NCBI RefSeq assembly: GCF_001942465.1
Contig: NZ_MKJY01000333.1
Location: forward strand, 56,471 to 120,470
Direction of reading: 5' to 3'
Source: Actinomadura sp. CNU-125
GTDB lineage: Bacteria > Actinomycetota > Actinomycetes > Streptosporangiales > Streptosporangiaceae
DNA: 64,000 bases
Below are positions 54,620 to 62,235 of this stretch, piece by piece. Each line of letters opens with the position of its first letter. The first letter of the stretch is position 1. The notes under the pieces were generated by a model. It was not told the origin of the DNA and made no database searches. It saw only the letters and a program-made list of their open reading frames with translations. The translations under genes were made by a program, and so were the position numbers.

Positions 54620-55657
54620 TCACGCCCGTCGATCTGCTGCACGCCATGCTGGACATCCCGTCGCCGTCCGGCCGCGAGGACGAGCTGGCGCGCTTCCTCG
54701 AGAAGACGATGAACGACCTCGGCATGGCCGCGTACCGCGACGAGGCCGGCAACGTGATCGGCGACATCGGCACCGGGAGGGGGCCGGTGGTGATGCTGCT
54801 GAGCCACCTCGACACCGTCGACCGGCCGCTCCCGGCGCGCCGCGACGGCGACCGGCTGGTGGGCCGGGGCGCCGCGGACGCCAAGGGCCCGCTCGCGGCG
54901 ATGATCAGCGCGGCGGCGGCGAGGCCGCGCCCCCGGCACGATCCGGGTCGCCGGGGCGGTCGAGGAGGAGCGGCTCTCGCGGGGCGGCGAGCACCTGGCG
55001 CGCACCGTCGCGCCGCCCGACGCGCTGCTGGTGGGGGAGCCGAGCGGCTGGTCGCGGGTCGTGCTGGGCTACAAGGGCAAGATCGACATCGGGTACCGGG
55101 TGACGCGCCCCGCGACGCACTCCACCAATCCCGTGCCGAAGGCCACCGAGGTCGCGGCGGGATTCTGGCGCGACCTGCTGGACGAGCTCGGCCCCGAAGC
55201 GGGCCACGGCGCGGGCCACGGCGCGTTCGGGACGCCCGCGGCGACCCTGCGCGGCGTCCGCGGCGACCTCACCGAGGCCGTGCTCGACATCGACTGCCGG
55301 GTCCCTCCCGGGTTCGACGTCGACGACCTGGTCGCGCGGCTGCGCGCGTGCGCGAACGGCGGCGAGATCACCGTCGTCCGGTACATCCCCGCCGTGCGCC
55401 GCGACCGGTCCGACCCGGTCGTCCGCGCGGTCACGACGGCGATCCGGCGGCACGGCGGCAGGCCGCGGCCGACCCTCAAGACCGGCACGTCCGACATGAA
55501 CACCGTGGCCCCCCACTGGAACGTGCCGATGGCGACGTACGGCCCCGGCGACAGTTCCCTGGACCACGCCGACGACGAGCACATCGAGATCGGCGAGTAC
55601 CTGCGGGGCGTCGACGTGCTCACCGCGACCCTCGACGAACTCGCCGCCGCGCTGTGA
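54616..55657 (+). CDS. LysK-like M20 peptidase releasing the product from the carrier, frameshifted as read
   Basis: About 347 residues, ATG 54616 (ATGA overlap). M20 metal sites: VVMLLSHLDTVDRPL (His-x-Asp), LVGRGAADAKGPLAAM (Asp), and a Glu pair (VAGAVEEERLSRGGEHLA). The first frame ends near 54930 in a CCCCC run; the rest (IRVAGAVEEE, LLVGEPSGWSRVVLGYKGKI, TLKTGTSDMNTVAPHWNVPM) is in another. LysK cleaves the amide between the product's amino group and the carrier's terminal Glu. It is the last gene of the tightly overlapping block. Confidence 0.9.
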
Positions 55658-55724
55658 TCCCGGACGGACGGCGCGATCCCGGCCGACGGGCCCTGCCCGG
55701 CCCGTCCGCTACTCGGAGGACACC

Positions 55725-57269
55725 ATGCACCTGACCCACATCGTTCATCGGGCCCTGCAGCTCGCCCCGGACGAGCCGGTCACGGCCTACGGCGACCGGT
55801 TCCGCACGGCGCGCGAGCAGGCCGACCGGGTGGCCCGCCTCGCCGGAGCGCTGCGGGAGCGCGGGGTGCGCGACGGCGAACACGTGGGGATGCTCGCCCT
55901 CGGCTCGGACCGCTACATCGAGTTCTTCCTGGCCGTGGCGTGGGCGAACGGGGTGTTCCACCCGGTCAATCCCGCGTGGAGCACGGGAGAGATGATCTAC
56001 GCGCTGGCCGAGTCCCGGACGGAGATCCTCTTCGTCGACGACGCGTTCCTCGATCGGCTGGCGGAGATCAGGGCGGCGTGCCCCGATCTGCGCGAGGTCG
56101 TCCACGTCGGCGACGGGCCGCCGCCGTCCGGAATGCCCGGATTCGAGGGGCTGATCGCGGGCACGGAACCGGTCGAGGACGCCCGCCGGGGCGGCGAGGC
56201 CCCGGCCGGCGTCGTCTACACCAGCGGGACGACCGGACGCGCCAAGGGCGTCGTGGTAAGCCACGCCGGGCTCGTCCACCAGGCGCTGATCCTCCCGGCG
56301 AGGGTCCCGTGCCACGGGAAAACCGGCGGGCGCATCCTGATCACGTCGAACTTCTCCTCCATCTCCATGCTGGTCACCTGGCTGATCCAGGGGATGTGGG
56401 GCGGGCTCACCGTCGTCCCGCGGACGACCGCCGTCGACGGGCTCGTCGACGCCATCGAACGCCACGGGGTCACCCACGCGCCGTTCGCGCCCGGCACGAT
56501 GCAGCAGATCGTCGACCGTCCGGACATCGCGGCGCGCGACCTGTCCAGCGTGCTGAGCATCGCCTACGGCGCGGCGCCCATCACCGAGGCGCTGCTGACC
56601 AGGGTGATGAAGGCGTTCCCCAACGCCGCCTTCCACCAGTGGTACGGCATGAACGAGTTCGGTCTCGCCACGCTGCTGCCGCCGGAGGACCACCGCGCGG
56701 GCCGCAAGCTGCGGTCGGCCGGGCGGCCCGCGCTCGGCGCCGAGGTACGGCTCGTCGACGACGCGGGCGCGGACGTGCCGCGCGGCGGGGTCGGGGAGAT
56801 CATCGTCCGCACCGGCGCGATGATGCTCGGCTACCTGAACAAGCCCGAGGAGACCGCGCGGACCGTCCGGGACGGGTGGGTCCGCACCGGCGACGGCGGA
56901 TACCTGGACGACGACGGCTACGTCTTCATCGTCGACCGGATCAAGGACGTGATCAACGTGGACGGCTGGAACGTCTACTCCACCGAGGTGGAGCAGGCGA
57001 TCGCGGCCCATCCCGCCGTGGCCGCCGTCGCGGTGATCGGCGTCCCCGACGACAAGCCGGGCGAGAAGGTGCACGCGGTCATCGTGCTCAAGCACGGCCG
57101 TACCGCGAGCGAGGAGGACATCCGGCGGCACTGCGAGCCGTTGATCGCCTGGAAGACTCCCACCAGTTGCGAGTTCGTCGACGCCCTCCCCCTGTCGACC
57201 ACCGGGAAGGTCCTCAAACGCGAACTCCGCGAGCCGCACTGGGCGGGAATGGACCGCCAGGTCAACTGA
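55725..57269 (+). CDS. Acyl-CoA ligase / AMP-forming synthetase
   Basis: 514 residues, ATG 55725 with CGGAGGA. Motifs: GVVYTSGTTGRAKGVVVSHA, YGMNEFGLATLLPP, DGWVRTGDGGYLDDDGYVFI, DRIKDVINVDGWNVYSTEVE, and the catalytic Lys TTGKVLKRELREPHWAG. It differs from the paired ligases at 44114 and 58569 and is nearer to medium-chain or long-chain acyl-CoA ligases. It may activate a fatty or aromatic side chain that is attached to the amino-acid core. Confidence 0.85.
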   Translation: MHLTHIVHRALQLAPDEPVTAYGDRFRTAREQADRVARLAGALRERGVRDGEHVGMLALGSDRYIEFFLAVAWANGVFHPVNPAWSTGEMIYALAESRTEILFVDDAFLDRLAEIRAACPDLREVVHVGDGPPPSGMPGFEGLIAGTEPVEDARRGGEAPAGVVYTSGTTGRAKGVVVSHAGLVHQALILPARVPCHGKTGGRILITSNFSSISMLVTWLIQGMWGGLTVVPRTTAVDGLVDAIERHGVTHAPFAPGTMQQIVDRPDIAARDLSSVLSIAYGAAPITEALLTRVMKAFPNAAFHQWYGMNEFGLATLLPPEDHRAGRKLRSAGRPALGAEVRLVDDAGADVPRGGVGEIIVRTGAMMLGYLNKPEETARTVRDGWVRTGDGGYLDDDGYVFIVDRIKDVINVDGWNVYSTEVEQAIAAHPAVAAVAVIGVPDDKPGEKVHAVIVLKHGRTASEEDIRRHCEPLIAWKTPTSCEFVDALPLSTTGKVLKRELREPHWAGMDRQVN

Positions 57270-57328
57270 CCGCACCCCCAGGTCGTCCCCGGCAAGTACA
57301 TCGGAACGTCCCGCTCCGGAGGTTTGAT

Positions 57329-58512
57329 GTGTGGACCAAGAAATGCGTCCGCGAATTCGATCACATTGAGGCGGTGGCCCGGAACGGCGGGCGGGTCGTG
57401 ACGCTGTTCAGCGGCGGGCTGGACAGTTTCTATCTGCTGTGGCGGCTCAGCCGCCACCCCGACCTGGAGGTGTACGCGCTGTCGGTCGGCCTGGGCGGCG
57501 ACGCCGAGTACACCGACGGCGCCGCCGGGGCGGCGCGGCTCGGAGCCCGGCACGTGCTCGCCGACCACGCGACGGTCTTCGCCGACGAATTCGTGGCGCC
57601 CGCCATAGCCGCGCAGGCGTCCTATCTCGGCATGCACCCCGTCAGTTCCTCGCTGAGCCGCCCGCTGCTCGCGCGCGCGGCGGTGGAACTCGCCGGAGAG
57701 ATCGGCGCGCGGGTCGTGCTGCACACCGCGAACAGGTCGCAGAACAGCCTGCGGAGGTTGAACACCTCGATCGCCGCGCTCGGCTTCGACGGGTATTTCG
57801 GCAGCCCGTACGAACTCGAGCGATCGGCCGCGACGACAAACGGGCCGCGCTGAAGGAGGCCGGCTTCCCGCATTTCGCGGACCGCTCGCACAGCGGGGAT
57901 TCCAACCTGTGGTGCAGGGAGTTCGAGTCCGGCCTCCTGGACGACCCCGAATGGTTCCCGGTCCCCGAAGACCTCTACACCTGGACGTCCGCCGCGCCGC
58001 CGGAACGTCCGGAGAAGGTGGTGATCGACTTCGCGGGCGGCCGGCCGGTCGCCCTGGACGGGAAGCCGGCCGGGCTGTGCGAGCTGATCGGGGCGCTCAA
58101 CCTCCGGGCGGGCCGCTACGGCCTCGGCCGCTATTCGGGCCTGGAGCACATCGACAGCGGCGAGAAGGTCCTGGAGGTCCGGGAGATGCCCGCCGCCTGC
58201 CTGCTGCTCCACGCCTACCGGCAACTGGAGAGCGCCACCGTGCCCGCCGAGACCATGCGGGAGAAGCTGTCACTGGAGCAGGCGTGGACCAGGGAGGCGA
58301 TCGAGGGCCGCTGGTTCGGCTCCCTCCGGGCGGCCGCCCAGGCGTTCGTCATGAGCGTCGCCGAGCGGGTGACCGGCCGGATCACCTACCGGCTCGACCG
58401 GACCGGGATGACGGTGCTGTCGGTGGAGGCCCGCGACCCCCTCTACATCCGCGACCGCGACGCGTGGGAGCGCGACACGGCCCGGTCGTCCTGCCACTTC
58501 TCCACGGCCTGA
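57329..58512 (+). CDS. Argininosuccinate-synthase-like ligase (ArgG family), frameshifted as read
   Basis: About 394 residues, GTG 57329 with GGAGG six bases upstream. The N-type ATP-pyrophosphatase loop is VVTLFSGGLDSFYLLWRL; VSSSLSRPLLARAAVELAGE, SGDSNLWCREFESGLLDDPE, ELIGALNLRAGRYGLGRYSG, EVREMPAACLLLHAYRQLES and EGRWFGSLRAAAQAFV all match ArgG. A shift near 57828 separates PYELERSA from GRDDKRAALKEAGFPHFADR. ArgG joins citrulline and aspartate; here, outside any arginine operon, it probably forms an amidine- or C-N-type bond on a pathway intermediate. Several ArgG positions differ (FSGGLDSF for YSGGLDTS), which may reflect a new substrate. Confidence 0.85.
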
Positions 58513-58568
58513 TGCCGCGGGGCGCGGCGACCGAATCCGACGTTCGAGGCGAACCATGGAGGTACGGG

Positions 58569-60173
58569 ATGTCCGAGGAGTACCGGCGGCGCGGCTGGTG
58601 GCGGGACGAGACCTTCCTCGACGACCTGCGGCGGCACACGCGGGAACACCCGGGCAAGGCCGCGGTCGTCGCCCGCCGTACCGGCGCGGGGGACCGCACG
58701 CTCGACTACGCCGAGCTCGGCCTGCTGACCGACCGCTGCGCCGGGGCCCTGATCGAACTGGGCGTGCGCCCCGGCGACACCGTCGCCGTCCAGCTCACCA
58801 ACGGCTGGGAACTGGCCGTGCTCGCGCTGGGCTGCCTGCGCGCCGGGGCGCGGATCTGCCCGCTCCTCCCGGTCTACCGGGAACGGGAGTTGGCGGCCTA
58901 CCTCCGCCTGACGGAATCGCGGGTCTTCGTCACCCTCGCCGAGTTCGGCGGGGAGGCGCCGGGCGCGCTCGGCCTGCGGCTCGCCGCCGAACTGCCGTCG
59001 CTGGAACACGTCGTGGTGTCGGGCGAACGGAAAACCCCGGGCGTCCACGACCTGCACGAGTTCTTCTTCGACACCCCGTGGGAGAAGACGCGCGAGGCGG
59101 ATCTCCGAGGCCGGGAACTCGGCCCGGACGAGCCGTACCTGATCCTCTTCACCTCGGGTACCACCGGTGAACCCAAGGGCGTCCTGCACAGCCAGAACAC
59201 CCTGTACGCGCCGATCCGCGGCGAGGCCGAGGTCTTCGACCTGGACGGCACGGACATCGTGACCATGGTCGCGTCCTACACCCACTACACCGGGTTCGTG
59301 CGCGGGATGCTGCTGCCGCTCGCGCTCGGCGGCACCGCGGTCTTCCAGGACTCCACCGACGGCGCCGCCATGGCGGACCTCGTCGCGGATCACGAGGTCA
59401 CCTACCTGTACGCCCCGCCGCACTTCCTGCGCCCCCTCGTGGACGCCCAGCGCGCCGAGCCGCGCGACCTCGGCGCGCTGCGCCGGGTGGTCGGCGGGTC
59501 CGCGCCGATCCCGGCACCGCTCGTCCGGGAGGCCGGCGAGGCGTTCGGGCGGCCGCTGTTCTCGCTGTGGGGCATGTCCGAGAACGGCGCGGTCACGATC
59601 AGCCGCCCGGACGACCCGGCGGACTGGGCGGCGCACAGCGACGGCAGCCCCATCGCCGACATGGAGTTCCGCATCGACCCGCTCCCCGGCCGGGAGGAGA
59701 CCGGCGTGCTGTGGGTGCGCGGCCCCGCCCAATGCCTGGGCTACCTGCGGCGGGAGGAACTGTACGCGTCGTTCTGCGACGAGGACGGCTGGTTCGACAC
59801 CGGCGATCTGGCCCGCCACGACGGGCGCGGCGGCATCCGCATCACCGGCCGCGCCAAGGACACCGTCTTCCGGAACGGGTTCTTCGTGCCGACCACCGAG
59901 ATGGAGGAGATCCTCGCCCGGCACCCCGCCGTCGACGAGGCCGCGGTGATCGGGCTCCCGGTCCTCGGCGGCGCCGACCAGACGATCTGCGCGGTCGTCC
60001 GTCCCGCCCCGGCGGACGACCGGATCGGGCTGCGGGACGTACGGGCGCTGCTCCGCGACGCCGGGATGACCGCGTTCTTCTGGCCGGAACGGCTCGAATT
60101 CGTCGATGCCCTCCCCAGAGCGGCCGCCACCGGCAAGGTGCGCAAGGTGGAACTCCGAGAGAGATTCGTCTGA
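58569..60173 (+). CDS. Acyl-CoA ligase / AMP-forming synthetase, paralogue of the gene at 44114
   Basis: 534 residues, ATG 58569 with GGAGG. It begins RRRGWWRDETFLDDLRRHTR, and the key motifs LILFTSGTTGEPKGVLHSQN, LFSLWGMSENGAVTISRPDD, DGWFDTGDLARHDGRGGIRI, TGRAKDTVFRNGFFVPTTEM and AATGKVRKVELRERFV are nearly those of the 44114 ligase. By eye more than half the residues are identical. Two such copies imply either two similar acids or a duplicated activation step. Confidence 0.88.
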   Translation: MSEEYRRRGWWRDETFLDDLRRHTREHPGKAAVVARRTGAGDRTLDYAELGLLTDRCAGALIELGVRPGDTVAVQLTNGWELAVLALGCLRAGARICPLLPVYRERELAAYLRLTESRVFVTLAEFGGEAPGALGLRLAAELPSLEHVVVSGERKTPGVHDLHEFFFDTPWEKTREADLRGRELGPDEPYLILFTSGTTGEPKGVLHSQNTLYAPIRGEAEVFDLDGTDIVTMVASYTHYTGFVRGMLLPLALGGTAVFQDSTDGAAMADLVADHEVTYLYAPPHFLRPLVDAQRAEPRDLGALRRVVGGSAPIPAPLVREAGEAFGRPLFSLWGMSENGAVTISRPDDPADWAAHSDGSPIADMEFRIDPLPGREETGVLWVRGPAQCLGYLRREELYASFCDEDGWFDTGDLARHDGRGGIRITGRAKDTVFRNGFFVPTTEMEEILARHPAVDEAAVIGLPVLGGADQTICAVVRPAPADDRIGLRDVRALLRDAGMTAFFWPERLEFVDALPRAAATGKVRKVELRERFV

Positions 60174-60279
60174 CCGGGCCACGGTCCGCTCGTCGCCGCA
60201 CGCGACCCAGGTCGGGAACGGAGCCCCGGAGGACTTCTGGGCACCGGTCCGTGAAGCGGCGAGGCCGCCGCGACTCGTC

Positions 60280-61851
60280 TCAGGCGGATCCGGCCTGCTC
60301 GCGCAGCGTGTTCTTGAGGACCATGCCGGACGCGTTGCGGGGGAGGGCTTCGACGATGCGCAGCCCGGTCGGCAGCTTGTACTTCGCCAGCGAGGCCGAC
60401 GCCCACTCGCGGAGGTCGGCGATGTCGAGGGAGGCGGCGGTGTCGCGGAGGACGGCGAAGGCGATCGGCGTCTCGCCCCAGACGGGATCGGGACTGCCGA
60501 CGAGCGCGACCTCGGCGACGTCGGGGTGGTCGGCGAGGACGTTCTCGACCTCGGCGCAGTAGATGTTCTCCCCGCCCGAAATGATCATGTCCTTGGCCCG
60601 GTCGACGATGGAGACGAATCCCTCCTCGTCCACGCGGACGAGGTCGCCGGAGTGGAACCAGCCGCCCCGGAATGCCTCGGCCGTCGCTTCCGGGTCGTTC
60701 CAGTAGCCGAGCATCATTCCGGGACCGCGGTAGACGATCTCGCCGACCTCCCCCGGCGCCACGTCCGCCATGTCCGCGTCGACCACGCGGACCGTGACGG
60801 TGGCGACGGGGCGGCCGACCGAGCCGAGCTTGCGGATCGCGTCCTTGCCGTGCAGGACGCAGGTGATCGGCGACATCTCGGTCTGGCCGAAGAACGCGAC
60901 GTTCATCGCGGCGGGGAAGGTGTCGGCCATCCGGCGCAGCAGGACGTCGGTCGCGGGCGCGGCGCCCCAGCCGAGGACGCGCAGCCGTCCGAGGTCGCGG
61001 TCGGCGACGCCGGGCTCGCCGCACAGCGCCTGCCACTGGGTGGGGACGAGGAAGACGCTGGTGACGGCTTCGCTTTCGAGCACGTCCAAGATCTCGCCCG
61101 CGACGAACGGCCGGGTCGGATGGATCACGATGGTGCCGCCGACGAAGAGCAGGGGGGCGATCGTCCCGACCGCGGCGATGTGGAACAGCGGCGAGGCGAT
61201 CAGGCCGACCTCGTCCTCGTCGACGTACTGGAAGCTGCGCATCAGCGTCAGCGCCTGCGCCTGCAGGTTGAGGTGGGTCAGTACCGCGCCCTTGGGACTT
61301 CCGGTGGTTCCGGACGTGTACATGATGAGTGCCGGAGCGTCCTCCGGGACGTCCGGCATCGGGGCGGCGGGCCGGGTCTCGCCGAGCAATGCGGAATAGG
61401 GTTCGAAGCCCTCGCAGCGGGCTCCGATGGCGACCGTCAGGGGGGCTTCGCCGCTCTCCTTCAAGGCGGCGGCGATGATCGGTGCCCCCAGTTCGTCCCC
61501 GACGGCGATCTTCGCGCCGGAGTCGGCGAGGATGTAGGCCGCCTCGGGACCGGTGAGACGGAAGTTGATCGGCACCGCGATCGCGCCGAGCAGGTTCGCG
61601 GCGAGGACGATCTCGACGAACTCGGGCCGGTTCCCCGTGACGAGCGCGACCCGGTCGCCGAACCCGACGCCGCGGGCCGAGAGCCCCTGCGCCAGCGCGT
61701 GGACGCGGTCCCGCAGCTGCACCCACGTCGTGGTCGACCCGTCGAACCGGATCGCCGCGCGGTCGCCGAGGGTCGCGGCGTGCCGCTCCAGATGGTTCGT
61801 CCAGTGCGATCGCCGGGCGAGATGGGGCTGGTCGGTGCGCTTGGTGTCCAC
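60280..61851 (-). CDS. FadD-like acyl-CoA synthetase
   Basis: 523 residues, GTG 61851 with AAAGGCG upstream. Motifs: LIMYTSGTTGSPKGAVLTHL, AFFGQTEMSPITCVLHGKD, GGWFHSGDLVRVDEEGFVSI, DRAKDMIISGGENIYCAEVE and the catalytic Lys NASGMVLKNTLREQAG. It resembles actinobacterial FadD enzymes for steroid or aromatic side chains. It is on the opposite strand to its neighbour and may lie outside the cluster proper. The adjacent TetR fragment was probably its regulator. Confidence 0.85.
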   Translation of the reverse strand: MDTKRTDQPHLARRSHWTNHLERHAATLGDRAAIRFDGSTTTWVQLRDRVHALAQGLSARGVGFGDRVALVTGNRPEFVEIVLAANLLGAIAVPINFRLTGPEAAYILADSGAKIAVGDELGAPIIAAALKESGEAPLTVAIGARCEGFEPYSALLGETRPAAPMPDVPEDAPALIMYTSGTTGSPKGAVLTHLNLQAQALTLMRSFQYVDEDEVGLIASPLFHIAAVGTIAPLLFVGGTIVIHPTRPFVAGEILDVLESEAVTSVFLVPTQWQALCGEPGVADRDLGRLRVLGWGAAPATDVLLRRMADTFPAAMNVAFFGQTEMSPITCVLHGKDAIRKLGSVGRPVATVTVRVVDADMADVAPGEVGEIVYRGPGMMLGYWNDPEATAEAFRGGWFHSGDLVRVDEEGFVSIVDRAKDMIISGGENIYCAEVENVLADHPDVAEVALVGSPDPVWGETPIAFAVLRDTAASLDIADLREWASASLAKYKLPTGLRIVEALPRNASGMVLKNTLREQAGSA

Positions 61852-61901
61852 GTGGAATGTCGCCTTTCGGGTGCGCTCCGGTCGTTCCTATCAGACGTTG
61901 C

Positions 61902-62125
61902 TCAGCGATCGACATGCGCCGTGACGACGGACATGGCGTGGTCGAACAGGGCGGCCAGCACGGCCTGCTTGTTCTCGTAGTGGTGGGAGCGCGGGCACCG
62001 TCACCCCGACCTCGCGCGCGATCGTCCGGACGCTGGTCGCGTCGAATCCGTGCTCGACGATGTGCGCGAGCGTCACCCGCAGGATCGGCGGCAGCGCCAG
62101 GGACGGGTAATGCCTCCAGCCGGTC
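61902..62125 (-). pseudogene. Truncated TetR-family regulator (DNA-binding domain only)
   Basis: The helix-turn-helix is clear: ILRVTLAHIVEHGFDATSVR, TIAREVGVTVPALYHHYENK, QAVLAALFDHAMSVVTAHVD, then a stop. One base must be removed near 61988 to join the helix to YHHYENK. The ligand domain of about 120 residues is absent and the 5' end has no clear start (a GTG in VTLAHI is possible). This looks like real decay rather than one sequence error. Confidence 0.6.
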
Positions 62126-62235
62126 TCGCCCGACGGCGTCGCCGCGACCGCATCCGCCGCGCGAAGGCACCGGGACGGCGAACGCGGCGATCATCAGGAC
62201 GATCCGAAGGGCCGGGCCGCGCGTCGGCGGGTCAT
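62126..62235 (-). pseudogene. Start of a lost secreted or membrane protein, fused to the TetR fragment
   Basis: ATG 62235 overlaps the ABC permease stop (ATGA) and begins a basic stretch (MTRRRAARP) followed, with one shift, by LRIVLMIAAFAVPVPSRGG, a signal-peptide-like sequence. The reading then runs into the TetR fragment. It may be the start of another gene of the ABC operon, cut short by a deletion. Evidence is slight. Confidence 0.3.

Noticed and set aside
57329..58512. QueC/PP-loop tRNA-modifying enzyme
   Set aside because: The C-terminal half matches argininosuccinate synthase throughout (NLW, LNLRAGRYGLGR, EVREMPAACLLLHA), not QueC.
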